DNA of 31,761 nucleotides, from IMG/VR virus record IMGVR_UViG_3300028394_000218, positions 1-31,761 of that record; one strand, 5' to 3'. Source of the stretch: a virus. Below are positions 12,731 to 22,541 of this stretch, one piece after another. Positions within the stretch are counted from its first letter, which is position 1. The number at the start of each line of letters is the position of its first letter. The position numbers were made by a program, and so were the translations under genes. The notes beneath the pieces were generated by a model. That model worked only from the letters and a program-made list of their open reading frames with translations, did no database searches and was not told the DNA's origin.

Positions 12731-14980
12731 ATGGGAAAAATAGTCTTTAGCTCAACACTTGGCGGTCAAACGAATGTGGTCGCTCAAGAAACAGCGTCCA
12801 CATATTCTTTAACTTTGCCTTTAGTGACAAGCACATTTGCAACCACTACGGGCACAGAAACTCTTACAAACAAAACATTTGTTAGCCCCGCATTAGGCAC
12901 TCCGGCAAGCGTTACGCTGACAAATGGCACAGGCTTGCCTTTGTCCACGGGTGTAACCGGAATCTTAGCTGTTGCTAAAGGTGGATCAGGAACCGCAACT
13001 CCGTCCTTGGTCGCTGGCTCAAACGTCACCGTAACGGGCACATGGCCTAACCAAACAATTGCGGCTACGGGCACTGGCGTTACTTCGGTAACCGGAACAG
13101 CACCCGTGGTGTCCTCCGGTGGCACTACACCCGCAATTAGCATGGCGGCGGCAACTACCTCGGTTAATGGTTACTTGACCTCAACCGATTGGACTACGTT
13201 TAACGGAAAATACTCTACCGGAGGTGCTTTAGGCACTCCGTCTTCGGGTACGGCTACAAACTTAACCGGATTGCCTCTTACCACTGGTGTAACGGGTGTT
13301 CTTCCGGTTGCAAACGGCGGTAACGGAACGGCAACTCCGGCTCTAGTAGCGGGTACAAACGTAACGATCTCAGGCACTTGGCCTAATCAAACAATTAACT
13401 CAAGCGGTAGCGGCTCTGGCACAGTCACTTCTGTTGCGACAGGAACTGGCCTTACTGGTGGCCCAATTACCACAACAGGCACAATTGCCTTGGCAAACAC
13501 TGCGGTAACTGCTGGCACATACACGGCTGCCAACATTACCGTTGATGCCCAAGGCCGTATTACAGCGGCTGCTAACGGCTCTGGTGGCGGTGGTGGTACG
13601 GTTACCTCCGTTGCTGCAACAGTGCCTTCGTTTTTGTCTGTTACCGGATCGCCCATCACAACGTCAGGCACTTTGGCAATTTCGTACAGCGGAACAGCCT
13701 TGCCAGTGCTTAACGGCGGTACAGGCGTTACAACTTCAACCGGAACGGGCGATGTAGTGTTGTCTACTTCGCCAACACTGGTAACACCATTGTTAGGCAC
13801 ACCGACTTCGGGTGTAGCCACTAACCTGACAGGCTTGCCCTTAACCACGGGTGTAACAGGCACTTTGCCACTTGCCAACGGTGGCACAGGCCAAACCACT
13901 GCGGCGGCGGCTATTACGGCCCTAACAGGCTCACAAACAAGTGCTTATTATTTGCGTTCTAACGGCACAAATGCCACGTTGTCGGCGCTTGCTGCGGCTG
14001 ACTTGACAGGCACTGTTGCTATTGCAAGCGGTGGCTCTGGTCAAACTACTGCACAAACAGCAATGAACGCATTTGCGGGTGCTGTGACTTCTGGCTCTTA
14101 CCTTCGCGGTAACGGCACAAACGTGGTCATGGCAACAATCCAAACTGCGGATGTGCCTACGCTGAACCAAAACACCACGGGAACGGCTGCTAACGTAACC
14201 GGAACCGTGGCAATTGCTAACGGCGGTACAGGCCAGATAACAGCGGCGGCTGCTATCACTGCACTGACGGGCGCACAGACCTCGGCTTATTACTTACGGT
14301 CAAACGGCACAAACTCAGTCTTGGCGGCGCTGGCGGCGGCTGATGTGACGGGCACTTTGGCGGTGGCTAACGGCGGTACGGGTGTAACGACAAGCACAGG
14401 CACAGGTTCTGTTGTTCTATCGACCTCACCGACTTTGGTTACTCCTTTGCTTGGTACGCCGACATCCGGTGTGGCAACCAACTTAACTGGATTGCCACTG
14501 ACCACAGGTGTCACAGGAACCTTGCCTGTAGCCAACGGCGGTACTGGCCTCACAACCCTGACTGCTGGTTATATCCCATACGGCAATGGCACATCGGCAT
14601 TGGGCAACGAGTCCAATCTGTCTTATGACGCTACAAACAACCGCCTAAGTGTGGTTGGTACGGGTTACAGCCCTAACATTGCTTTGACTGATGCGGCTAC
14701 AGTCGCTTGGGACACCACAACAGGCCAAGTGGCTACCTTCACTTTTGTGTCCACAAACAGGACGATGGGAGCGCCTACAGGTCTTGTGTCTGGCGCTTTT
14801 TATGCTCTGGCAGTGATTCAAAACTCTGGTAGCAACACACTGACTTGGAATTCAATTTTCAAGTGGGCCTCTGGCACAGCGCCAACACTGTCCACTGCCG
14901 CATCTGCCAAAGATTACTTTGTGTTCCGAACTGACGGTACAAACTTGTACGAGCAAGGCCGTTCACAGGCGGTTGCATGA
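12731..14980 (+). CDS. repeat-rich tail fibre protein
   Basis: 749 residues of low-complexity G/T/A/S/V repeats. Units such as [20 protein letters not shown], then [12 protein letters not shown], recur at about 165-200, 324-387 and 543-606. A second unit, [20 protein letters not shown], appears near 390 and 505. The N-terminus has [20 protein letters not shown], a phage-fibre motif. The C-terminal 110 residues ([20 protein letters not shown] onward) form a different beta-rich domain that could be a trimer cap or binding tip. The repeats should form a long beta shaft. The gene ends with an ATGA overlap into the next adhesin gene. It has no visible enzyme motif. Confidence 0.8.
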   Translation: MGKIVFSSTLGGQTNVVAQETASTYSLTLPLVTSTFATTTGTETLTNKTFVSPALGTPASVTLTNGTGLPLSTGVTGILAVAKGGSGTATPSLVAGSNVTVTGTWPNQTIAATGTGVTSVTGTAPVVSSGGTTPAISMAAATTSVNGYLTSTDWTTFNGKYSTGGALGTPSSGTATNLTGLPLTTGVTGVLPVANGGNGTATPALVAGTNVTISGTWPNQTINSSGSGSGTVTSVATGTGLTGGPITTTGTIALANTAVTAGTYTAANITVDAQGRITAAANGSGGGGGTVTSVAATVPSFLSVTGSPITTSGTLAISYSGTALPVLNGGTGVTTSTGTGDVVLSTSPTLVTPLLGTPTSGVATNLTGLPLTTGVTGTLPLANGGTGQTTAAAAITALTGSQTSAYYLRSNGTNATLSALAAADLTGTVAIASGGSGQTTAQTAMNAFAGAVTSGSYLRGNGTNVVMATIQTADVPTLNQNTTGTAANVTGTVAIANGGTGQITAAAAITALTGAQTSAYYLRSNGTNSVLAALAAADVTGTLAVANGGTGVTTSTGTGSVVLSTSPTLVTPLLGTPTSGVATNLTGLPLTTGVTGTLPVANGGTGLTTLTAGYIPYGNGTSALGNESNLSYDATNNRLSVVGTGYSPNIALTDAATVAWDTTTGQVATFTFVSTNRTMGAPTGLVSGAFYALAVIQNSGSNTLTWNSIFKWASGTAPTLSTAASAKDYFVFRTDGTNLYEQGRSQAVA
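13700..13891 (+). repeat. fibre repeat unit, copy A
   Basis: 64-residue unit at residues 324-387 of the fibre protein, from [10 protein letters not shown] to LPLANGGTG. Copy B, at 14357-14548, matches it at all but a few residues, yet many synonymous codon positions differ between the two copies. Confidence 0.85.
14357..14548 (+). repeat. fibre repeat unit, copy B
   Basis: 64-residue unit at residues 543-606, from [10 protein letters not shown] to LPVANGGTG, almost identical in protein to copy A at 13700-13891 but with many third-position changes, for example in the segments coding [17 protein letters not shown]. Confidence 0.85.
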
Positions 14981-17343
14981 CCTTTCCCGTCTTATCAGCT
15001 AACGGCCCATCGGGTTACAACTTAACCCGTTCTTTGCGGTTTCGCTCTAGCGCAAGTGCGTATTTGAACCGCACACCCGCCACGGCTACAAACCGCACAA
15101 CATGGACATGGAGTGGGTGGGTTAAATTGTCTGTTAATGGAAATATTAACAGTATTTTTACAACGCGCTATGTTGCTTCTGGCCCAAGTGCTACGGGTAT
15201 TCGTTTTCTTTCTGGAAATACACTTGATGTATTTCAGTACACAAGTGGTTCGCTTGATTGGCAAGTAACGTATACGCCTGTTTATCGTGATCCATCTGCT
15301 TGGTATCACTTTGTCATTGCGGTAGATACAACACAGGCTACATCTACTAACAGGGTTAAATTCTATGTTAATGGCGTTCAAGTAACTGCCACTACAACCG
15401 GATCGTATCCCACGCAAAACAGCAACACTTACGTTAATTCAACTAATAATCACGCAATTGGTACATTGATGTATGGGGACGGGCCAATTACTCCAATTCA
15501 AGGACTTGACGGTTACACGGCTGAAGTCAACTTTGTTGATGGTCAAGCCCTAACCCCATCATCGTTTGGCTCAACCAACGCTACCACAGGCGTATGGCAA
15601 CCTGCTAAATACACAGGCACATACGGCACAAACGGGTTCTACCTGCCTTTCACAGACAACTCTGCGCTGACTACCGCATCCAATGCAGGTCTAGGCAAAG
15701 ACTTTTCGGGCAACGCCAATTATTGGATAACCAACAACATCAGCATTACTGCGGGTGCAACATACGACTCGATGACTGATGTGCCGACACTGACCAGTGC
15801 GACTGCGGCTAACTTTGCTGTATGGAATCCTAATTATAAAGACACTACAGCAAATACAACATCTACTTCAAATGCCAATTTAACTACAAATGGTCAATTT
15901 GCGTTTTCAAGTATAGGCGTAACAACAGATAAATTTTATTTTGAATTAACGATTGGAAGTGCAAATAATCAATTTGTAGGAGTTTGTGCATCGCCATATG
16001 CAGGTGCAAATTTAAGAGCCTATAACAAAGATGGCACTTATTACACGGGTTCTGGTTGGATTTCTTATGGTGCTACATATACAACAAGTGATGTGATTGG
16101 TGTTGCGCTTGATATGACTAATCAAACAATTGAGTTCTTTAAAAATAATACAAGTCAAGGTCAAAAAACAAGCATAGGTTTATCAGGTCAAACAATATTC
16201 CCAATGATTTATGTTGAATCAAGTGGCGGCATAACAGTCAACTTTGGTCAACGCCCATTCAGCTACACCCCACCAAGCGGCTTTGTTGCGCTGAACACAT
16301 ACAACCTGCCAGCAAGCACAGTTCCAAACGGTGCGGTTTACATGGCGGCTACGCTGTACACGGGTACGGGTGCATCCTTGACTGTTGCTAATACTGTAGG
16401 ATCGGCATCCTTTCAGCCTGATTGGGTGTGGATTAAATCGCGTTCTGCGGCTACCGATCACAAGCTGACTGACGTTGTACGCGGCGTGACCAAAGCGTTA
16501 GCTACAAATCAAACAGTCGCAGAAACAACAGATACTCAAGGTTTGACTGCATTTGGTTCTACTGGCTTTACAGTGGGCACAAACACTGACTACAACAACT
16601 TGTCAGCAACGTATGTTGCTTGGCAATGGAAGGGTGGCGGCACTGCTGTATCCAACACCTCTGGCTCTATCACATCATCTGTAAGCGCCAACACGACATC
16701 TGGGTGCAGTGTTGTAGGTTATACGGGTACAGGTGCTAACGCTACTGTAGGGCATGGATTGGGTGTGGCTCCAAGCATGATTATTGTTAAAACAAGATCA
16801 GTCGCCGCAAACGATTGGCGGGTATACCACGCCTCACTTGGTGCGACAAAATACATCAATTTAAATGAAGCACTTGCAGCAGCGGTATATGCTTTAAATT
16901 GGAATAATACAGAGCCAACATCATCAGTATTTACCATTGGTACTAATAGTGCAGTAAATACTAGCGCAGGAACTTATGTCGCCTACTGCTTTGCCGCAAT
17001 CAAAGGTTTCAGCGCATTTGGTAGCTACACGGGCAACGGGTCTGCTGATGGGCCGTTTGTGTACACGGGTTTTCGTCCCCGTTGGATTATGCTAAAAAAC
17101 TCCAGCGAGGCTTATGACTGGTATGTATTTGATACATCAAGGAACACATACAACTTGACAAACATCAGTTTGTATCCTGACCTTAACATTGCTGAAGGCA
17201 CATCAAGCGTTTCAGTGTTAGATGTTCTGTCTAATGGATTCAAAATGCGAGGCGCTTCTGGTGGAACAAATCCGGTCAGTACTTCTACAATGATCTACGC
17301 CGCCTTTGCCGAAAACCCATTTCAAAATTCTTTAGCAAGGTAA
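14977..17343 (+). CDS. multidomain tail adhesin (LamG-like, SPRY-like, DUF7483-like)
   Basis: 788 residues. Residues about 10-205 resemble a LamG/concanavalin fold ([53 protein letters not shown]). Residues about 286-426 resemble a SPRY/B30.2 domain ([37 protein letters not shown]). The rest has repeats of the DUF7483 type ([32 protein letters not shown]; later [29 protein letters not shown]). All are carbohydrate- or surface-binding style beta domains, so receptor recognition is likely. The SPRY-like part is markedly richer in A+T than its flanks, suggesting domain exchange. It overlaps the repeat fibre gene by 4 bases. Confidence 0.8.
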   Translation: MTFPVLSANGPSGYNLTRSLRFRSSASAYLNRTPATATNRTTWTWSGWVKLSVNGNINSIFTTRYVASGPSATGIRFLSGNTLDVFQYTSGSLDWQVTYTPVYRDPSAWYHFVIAVDTTQATSTNRVKFYVNGVQVTATTTGSYPTQNSNTYVNSTNNHAIGTLMYGDGPITPIQGLDGYTAEVNFVDGQALTPSSFGSTNATTGVWQPAKYTGTYGTNGFYLPFTDNSALTTASNAGLGKDFSGNANYWITNNISITAGATYDSMTDVPTLTSATAANFAVWNPNYKDTTANTTSTSNANLTTNGQFAFSSIGVTTDKFYFELTIGSANNQFVGVCASPYAGANLRAYNKDGTYYTGSGWISYGATYTTSDVIGVALDMTNQTIEFFKNNTSQGQKTSIGLSGQTIFPMIYVESSGGITVNFGQRPFSYTPPSGFVALNTYNLPASTVPNGAVYMAATLYTGTGASLTVANTVGSASFQPDWVWIKSRSAATDHKLTDVVRGVTKALATNQTVAETTDTQGLTAFGSTGFTVGTNTDYNNLSATYVAWQWKGGGTAVSNTSGSITSSVSANTTSGCSVVGYTGTGANATVGHGLGVAPSMIIVKTRSVAANDWRVYHASLGATKYINLNEALAAAVYALNWNNTEPTSSVFTIGTNSAVNTSAGTYVAYCFAAIKGFSAFGSYTGNGSADGPFVYTGFRPRWIMLKNSSEAYDWYVFDTSRNTYNLTNISLYPDLNIAEGTSSVSVLDVLSNGFKMRGASGGTNPVSTSTMIYAAFAENPFQNSLAR

Positions 17344-17347
17344 CCCC

Positions 17348-17875
17348 ATGTTTGCAATCGTCCAAAACAACACCATTGTCCAACTCGTACCAGAGGGTAC
17401 AGCATTCACACTTGATGATGTGCAATACCCTGCCAACTGGTGCAACCTGTCTACCCCTGAAGAAAAGACCGCCATCGGCATGGTCGATGTGATTTACGGT
17501 CAAGCACCGTCAGACATCTATTATTGGGTAACGCAGAATGCGCCAGCCTTGGTTGACGGGCAAGTTGTAGTCACTTACACCTCAACCCCCAAAGACTTGG
17601 ACGCTACCAAGGCCAATTGCAAGTCACAGATCAACGCTACGGCTTACAGCCTCTTGTTGCCAAACGATTGGATGGTGGTTAAGGCCACTGAAACAAGCAC
17701 ACCAATTGATCCAGCGTGGAATACTTGGAGACAATCCATCCGTACAACGGCGGCTGATTATGTAACTGCAATCATGGCGGCGGCTGATATGCCAGCCCTT
17801 GAGGTAGTGATGGGTAATGTTACTTGGCCTCACGACCCTGATTATGTTGAGCCACAAGCACAAGGTCAAATATGA
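17348..17875 (+). CDS. tail fibre assembly-like / fibre accessory protein
   Basis: 175 residues beginning MFAIVQNNTIVQLVPEGTAF, then DDVQYPANWCNLSTPEEKTA and IGMVDVIY. N-terminal segments of this type (query sequence, then YP-NW, then E-R--IG---V) occur in phage proteins placed after fibre genes. The C-terminal helical part (CKSQINATAYSLLLPNDWMV, TWRQSIRTTAADYVTAIMAA) matches the helical region often seen in fibre-assembly or DUF4376-like proteins. A chaperone or connector for the adjacent adhesin is likely but not proven. It overlaps the next gene as ATGA. Confidence 0.65.
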   Translation: MFAIVQNNTIVQLVPEGTAFTLDDVQYPANWCNLSTPEEKTAIGMVDVIYGQAPSDIYYWVTQNAPALVDGQVVVTYTSTPKDLDATKANCKSQINATAYSLLLPNDWMVVKATETSTPIDPAWNTWRQSIRTTAADYVTAIMAAADMPALEVVMGNVTWPHDPDYVEPQAQGQI

Positions 17876-18177
17876 TTACTTGGTCAATTGACGCAATGAA
17901 CTGCTATCCTGATGTGGATGGCAAAAAAGACGTTGTTTTTAATGTCTTTTGGCGTTGTTCTGGCACAGATGGAAATTACAATGCTTCTGTGTACGGATCG
18001 GAACAAATTAGCGCCACATCCGAGTTTACGCCTTATGAATCGCTAACCCAAGACCAAGTAATTGGATGGGTAAAAACGGCATTAGGTGATAAAGTGGCAT
18101 TGTGCGAGGCTGACGTTACAAAACAAATCGCAAATCTTGCGAATCCACCGATTAAAACCCCTGCGTTGCCTTGGTAA
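17872..18177 (+). CDS. DUF7936-like phage protein
   Basis: 101 residues beginning MITWSIDAMNCYPDVDGKKD and containing VVFNVFWRCSGTDGNY, SVYGSEQI, FTPYESLTQDQVIGWVKTAL and the end NPPIKTPALPW. The string W-I--M-CYP--DG--DVVF-VHWR--G-DG-Y---VYG and the C-terminal NPP---P-LPW are characteristic of this small family, found near tail fibre genes in many phages. Function is unknown. Coupled to the preceding accessory protein, it may be a tail-tip or assembly factor. Confidence 0.75.
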   Translation: MITWSIDAMNCYPDVDGKKDVVFNVFWRCSGTDGNYNASVYGSEQISATSEFTPYESLTQDQVIGWVKTALGDKVALCEADVTKQIANLANPPIKTPALPW

Positions 18178-18186
18178 AGGATAAAC

Positions 18187-19971
18187 ATGACAGTCAACAT
18201 TTCTTCTTATGCTGGCGCTGGTTGGCAACTCTTTGACAATAACGGAGTGCCTTTAAGCGGTGGATTTCTCTACTCTTATTCGGCGGGAACAACAACTCCG
18301 GTTGCGACCTACACCTCTGCATCTGGGCTTATCGCCAACGCAAACCCTATTGTTTTAGACGCATCGGGTCGCATTCCTTTTGAGATTTGGCTAACCGCCG
18401 GAGCAAATTACAAGTTTGTTTTGAAAGACTCTACGGGTGTTCAAATTGGCTCGTATGATGACATTCCTGGCGTAAATGACCAATCTGCTGTTACAGCCCA
18501 AATTGCGGCTTTAGCGGCTTCTTATGCGGCTCCCACAGGTTCCAATTTGATTGGATATTTAGCAACTGGCTCCGGTGCGGTTGCTTCAACTGTCCAAACC
18601 AAATTGCGTGAACAAATTTCCGTTAAGGATTTTGGAGCTAAAGGTGATGGGACAACAGATGACACGGCGGCTATTCAAGCCGCAGTCGCCGCATCTTCAG
18701 GTAAAGCGTTGTATTTTCCGGCGGGCACTTATATTGTTTCCGACATCATTACGCTAGTAGCAAATTCTGTTGTTTACGGTGACCAAGGTATCACAACCTT
18801 AAAACTAAAAGCAAAAGTATATACGGCGGCAAACGTCAGTATTTTTGTATTGACCGGAATTTCAAACGTTTACATTTATGGATTGATTTTTAACGGAAAT
18901 AAAGGAAACATTGGTTCTGCTAGAAATCCTATAAACACCGTATATAACACCGTAAAAGTAACTTTTGATACCTGTGAATGGATAGCTTGTGAAGGCATTT
19001 GTTTAAATGTGTCAACCACTACAGATAGTTTTGCTGTGCTGAATTGTCGATTCATTAGTTGCGGTGGTGCGACGGATAACTCGGACGGTTATCGTAATCA
19101 AGCAATTGCGTTTTCTTCTAGCGCAGGGGCAAGATCAAAAGACATTGAGATTACAGGCAATTATTTCTTTGCTCAAGGTCTGGACTGCATTTCAATGTGT
19201 AACCTTGACGATGTGGTGGTGGCTAACAATGCCGCTTATGATTCTTATTCGTTTTTGTTTAACACGCCATCACCTTACCGCACAATCAACTTGGCTGTTA
19301 CAGGTAACGTAATTTACAACACAAACCAAGGTTCGCTAAACAATGCAGTTAACCCCGTAGCAATTGATTTGCCTAGAGTGTCTAACGCTACGATTACGGG
19401 CAATTCAATTTTTAAATGCGAACAATCCGGTATTGGTATTTTCGATGACTCAAGTAACGTAGTTGTGTCAGGAAACAGTTTGGTTGATTGCGGATACAAA
19501 GGCGTATCATGGTACGGCGGCATTAGCGTAGGCGGTGGCAATGGAACCGCCTCTGGCATTTATGAAGTGGTTGTTTCTAACAACACCGTAATTTCAACAG
19601 GGACATATACAAACATGAAGTTTGGTATTTTGTTGGATAACGATTTGGAAGCAGTCATTATTTCTAGCAATAACCTTGTCAATTACGTTACGTCAAAGTA
19701 TGGGTATTACGCATATACGACAATACCTGGCGCGGCTAACGTTTTTGCTTTGACTACAAACGCAAACATATCGGCAACTACGTTGATTAACGACTTTGAT
19801 GCCTACACCCAGACAATCACAAATTGGCGTAAAGCAAATACTTTGACGGGATATTATTTCAACGGCACTAAGGTAGTCGGAATTCAACAAGCGGCAATTG
19901 CTAATTCGGGAAGTGCGACTACGGATGCTATTCTTGCCGCCCTTCGTGCCCACGGTTTGATTGCGACATAA
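18187..19971 (+). CDS. tailspike with beta-helix (pectate-lyase-like) domain
   Basis: 594 residues with Shine-Dalgarno AAAGGATAA. Residues 1-97 form a head-binding-like domain (WQLFDNNGVPLSGGFLYSYS, then NPIVLDASGRIPFEIWLTAG and YKFVLKDSTG). Residues 144-165 (ISVKDFGAKGDGTTDDTAAI) are the hallmark entry to a right-handed parallel beta-helix of the pectate lyase / glycosidase-28-like superfamily. Repeated rungs follow (ITGNYFFAQGLD, VTGNVIYN, ITGNSIF, VSGNSLVD, VSNNTVIS). Such spikes bind and often cleave or deacetylate capsule or O-antigen. Catalytic residues cannot be placed with confidence. In P22 the tailspike lies at the far end of the late genes; here it is before the gp4-like gene. Confidence 0.88.
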   Translation: MTVNISSYAGAGWQLFDNNGVPLSGGFLYSYSAGTTTPVATYTSASGLIANANPIVLDASGRIPFEIWLTAGANYKFVLKDSTGVQIGSYDDIPGVNDQSAVTAQIAALAASYAAPTGSNLIGYLATGSGAVASTVQTKLREQISVKDFGAKGDGTTDDTAAIQAAVAASSGKALYFPAGTYIVSDIITLVANSVVYGDQGITTLKLKAKVYTAANVSIFVLTGISNVYIYGLIFNGNKGNIGSARNPINTVYNTVKVTFDTCEWIACEGICLNVSTTTDSFAVLNCRFISCGGATDNSDGYRNQAIAFSSSAGARSKDIEITGNYFFAQGLDCISMCNLDDVVVANNAAYDSYSFLFNTPSPYRTINLAVTGNVIYNTNQGSLNNAVNPVAIDLPRVSNATITGNSIFKCEQSGIGIFDDSSNVVVSGNSLVDCGYKGVSWYGGISVGGGNGTASGIYEVVVSNNTVISTGTYTNMKFGILLDNDLEAVIISSNNLVNYVTSKYGYYAYTTIPGAANVFALTTNANISATTLINDFDAYTQTITNWRKANTLTGYYFNGTKVVGIQQAAIANSGSATTDAILAALRAHGLIAT

Positions 19972-19979
19972 GGACAGAC

Positions 19980-20963
19980 ATGACAACAGCATTGGACATT
20001 GTTAGCCGAGCATTAAAAGACATTGGGGCTTTGGAGGCGGGTGAAACCCCGTCTGCTGATTCCGCACAAGATGCGTTAGATATGCTGAACGATATGCTTG
20101 GGCAGTGGTCTAACGAGGACATGATTGTGTATAACTTCACGGAGATTATTTTCCCTGTGATTGCTGGTCAAACCCAATACACAATTGGCCCTAATCCTTC
20201 AACTCTAAATTTTATCGGTGCGTCTTTTACGGGGTCTATTGCCGGAAACGTTTTAACCGTAACAGGCATCCTTTCGGGTGCTGTTGCCCAAGGGCAAACC
20301 CTAAGTGGGACGGGTATTGCGGCGGAAACAAAAATTACCCAATTTTTAACGGGTGCGGGTGGTAACGTAAATGAACAAGGAACGTATCAACTGAACAACT
20401 TTCAGACCGTTGCTTCTACAACTATTACGGCCTACTACCAAAAGCCTTTAAGCATCAATTCGGCTTTTGTGCGGGTGAACACTAGCTCTAATGGTCAGCC
20501 AATTCTTAACGGTGGGCTTGACTATCCGGTGTCGGTTTTGTCGCTTCAAGAGTATGAGTTGATTGGTTTAAAAACATTAAACGGCCCTTGGCCTAAAGCG
20601 TTGTACTTTAACGCCGGAGAAGATTCGGGAAACCTTTTTGTTTGGCCCAATCCCTCTCAAGGTGAAATGCACTTGTTTGCAAATACGGTGTTTAGCCCGT
20701 ATGAATCATTGGCAACTCCCGTTGTGCTTCCGCAAGGCTATTCAATGGCCCTTAGATGGTGTTTAGCCGAGCGCATGATGCCTATGTATGGCAAAGCCTC
20801 ACAAACCCAAATCGGCATGATTATGAAATTTGCCGCCCAAGGTAAGGCTACATTGAAGCGCACAAACATGGGGCCGCAACAAGTTGCACAATATGCGGAT
20901 GCTTTGTTAGTTGGCAGAGCAAAAGATGCGGGATGGATTCTTAGCGGCGGCTTCCTGAGATAA
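19980..20963 (+). CDS. gp4-like tail accessory / head completion protein with inserted domain
   Basis: 327 residues. The N-terminus TALDIVSRALKDIGALEAGE, then ADSAQDALDMLNDMLGQWSN, with IAGQTQYTIG at 61-70, matches P22 gp4-type proteins, which extend the portal channel and close the head. The C-terminal half (PVSVLSLQEYELIGLKTLNG, RWCLAERMMPMYGK) also fits. Residues about 79-153 are a separate Gly/Thr-rich beta module (GASFTGSIAGNVLTVTGILS to TVASTTITAYY) not expected in the core fold and inserted after YTIG. The total is about twice the 166 residues of P22 gp4. It precedes the gp10-like gene, as in P22. Confidence 0.85.
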   Translation: MTTALDIVSRALKDIGALEAGETPSADSAQDALDMLNDMLGQWSNEDMIVYNFTEIIFPVIAGQTQYTIGPNPSTLNFIGASFTGSIAGNVLTVTGILSGAVAQGQTLSGTGIAAETKITQFLTGAGGNVNEQGTYQLNNFQTVASTTITAYYQKPLSINSAFVRVNTSSNGQPILNGGLDYPVSVLSLQEYELIGLKTLNGPWPKALYFNAGEDSGNLFVWPNPSQGEMHLFANTVFSPYESLATPVVLPQGYSMALRWCLAERMMPMYGKASQTQIGMIMKFAAQGKATLKRTNMGPQQVAQYADALLVGRAKDAGWILSGGFLR

Positions 20964-20972
20964 GGACACAAT

Positions 20973-22541
20973 ATGCCAGATTTTGGTTTTGTCGGAGCGA
21001 GTTATGAAGCGCCATCTATTTATCAGGATGCTCAAGAGTGTATAAACTTTTATCCTGAGATTGACCCCACCAAAGCGCCTGGCTCTCGTGGCGTTGTGGC
21101 GCTTTATCCGACTTCGGGTTTGGTTACCAAAGCTCAACTCGCTTCTGGTGAGATTCGGGCGCTTCACGCAATGTCGGGTGGGGAATGGTTGATAGCTGTC
21201 TGTGATCGGTTTGTGTACAAAATTGACAATTCTTTTACGGCTACCCAAATAGGCACAATTAACACCTCTACTGGTTACGTCAAAATAACGGACAACCAAA
21301 CCACTGATAACGGTTTAACCGCTTACATTGTGGACGGTGTGGGTCGATATACATGGATTAAAGGCACAGACACGTTTGCCGCCCTACCTCCTTCTGATGG
21401 CCCGTGGACGGGTGCTAGTTCTTGTGATGTGGTTGACAACTACATTATCTATAACCAACCGGACACGCAATTATGGGCGGCTACCGATCTCGGGTTAGCG
21501 GTTAGCACTACGGGTTATTACGGGTCTAAAGATAGCGCACCGGACAATTTGGTGGCTTTGATTGTGGATCACCGTCAAGTTTATTTGTTGGGTGAAGTGA
21601 CCTCCGAGGTGTGGGTTGATGTGGGCAACCAAATTGCCGGAATTATCACGTTTCCGTTTCAACGCATTGCGGGCACGACCATGCAACATGGATGTGCCGC
21701 CAAGGGGTCTATTGCTCGATTTGCCGAGAGTTTTGCGTTTGTTGCTAAAGACTCCCGAGGAACCGCAACTATTGGTGTAATGACCGGATACGCTTATCAA
21801 AAGATTTCTACTCATGCGGTTGAGAATACGCTTGTCGGCAAAGTTATCTCCGATGCTGTTGCGTACACTTATCGGCTTGAGGGTCACGAGTTTTATGTGG
21901 TCACATTCCCAAGCGTTGATTTGACATGGGTTTACGACTTGGCAACCGAGCAATGGCATAAATGGTTGTCGTTTTCCAACGGTGCATTTCATCGCCATCG
22001 GTCTAATTGCGGGGCTTTCTTTGCCAACCAAAACATTGTTGGTGACTACGCAAATGGAAAGATTTACAGCGTCCAAAAGGAAGTCTACACGGAAGACGGA
22101 CAGCAAATTAGAAGGCTTCGTAGAGCGCCTCATTTGGTTAATGACTTTCAAAGGGAGTATTTTGATGAGCTTCAGATTCAATTCCAACCTGGGGTTGGGA
22201 CAACTGGAGCCACCAACACCTCTGGGGGCGATTTGTATATTGCTCCTTATGAAACGTTCTTAATTGGCCCATCTGAAATTGTGTTCATTGGTGGGGAACA
22301 CATTGTCAATTCCGACATTACCTTTAATCCGCAAGCAATGTTGCGGTGGTCTAATGACGGTGGTTCAACATGGTCAAATGAGCATTGGACAGCTATCGGT
22401 AAACAAGGAAAGTACGCAAATCGCGCTATTTGGCGGCGTTTGGGCATGGCGCGAGATCGGATATTTGAGGTTGCAATTACCGATCCAGTGAGGGCGGTCA
22501 TTATTTCTGCCAATTTGAAAAGCTCTGTGGGTGAAAACTGA
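20973..22541 (+). CDS. gp10-like packaged-DNA stabilisation protein
   Basis: 522 residues. The opening FGFVGASYEAPSIYQDAQEC and INFYPEIDP, then GVVALYPTSGL and ALHAMSGGEWLIAVC, are typical of the P22 gp10 family, which forms the hub below gp4 to keep DNA inside the head and anchors spikes. The middle has beta-propeller-like repeats (VYLLGEVTSEVWVDVGNQ, FAFVAKDSRGTATIGVMTGY). The downstream order, gp4-like then gp10-like, repeats P22. The stop TGA overlaps the next start by one base. Length is close to the 472 residues of P22 gp10. Confidence 0.9.
   Translation: MPDFGFVGASYEAPSIYQDAQECINFYPEIDPTKAPGSRGVVALYPTSGLVTKAQLASGEIRALHAMSGGEWLIAVCDRFVYKIDNSFTATQIGTINTSTGYVKITDNQTTDNGLTAYIVDGVGRYTWIKGTDTFAALPPSDGPWTGASSCDVVDNYIIYNQPDTQLWAATDLGLAVSTTGYYGSKDSAPDNLVALIVDHRQVYLLGEVTSEVWVDVGNQIAGIITFPFQRIAGTTMQHGCAAKGSIARFAESFAFVAKDSRGTATIGVMTGYAYQKISTHAVENTLVGKVISDAVAYTYRLEGHEFYVVTFPSVDLTWVYDLATEQWHKWLSFSNGAFHRHRSNCGAFFANQNIVGDYANGKIYSVQKEVYTEDGQQIRRLRRAPHLVNDFQREYFDELQIQFQPGVGTTGATNTSGGDLYIAPYETFLIGPSEIVFIGGEHIVNSDITFNPQAMLRWSNDGGSTWSNEHWTAIGKQGKYANRAIWRRLGMARDRIFEVAITDPVRAVIISANLKSSVGEN

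Noticed and set aside
12784-13899. Long reverse-strand ORFs (119, 68 and 170 codons) within the fibre gene
   Set aside because: They are antisense shadows of the repetitive Gly/Thr/Ala-rich fibre frame: Pro/Val-rich, without ribosome sites, and lacking any family feature.
13700-14548. CRISPR array or diversity-generating repeat in the fibre gene
   Set aside because: The repeats are coding, in frame and long, with diverged synonymous sites. There is no spacer structure and no reverse transcriptase or template repeat is seen in the window.
21495-22187. 230-codon reverse-strand ORF inside the gp10-like gene
   Set aside because: It is fully contained in a well-supported structural gene, has no recognisable domain and no promoter or Shine-Dalgarno, so it is taken as a chance open frame.
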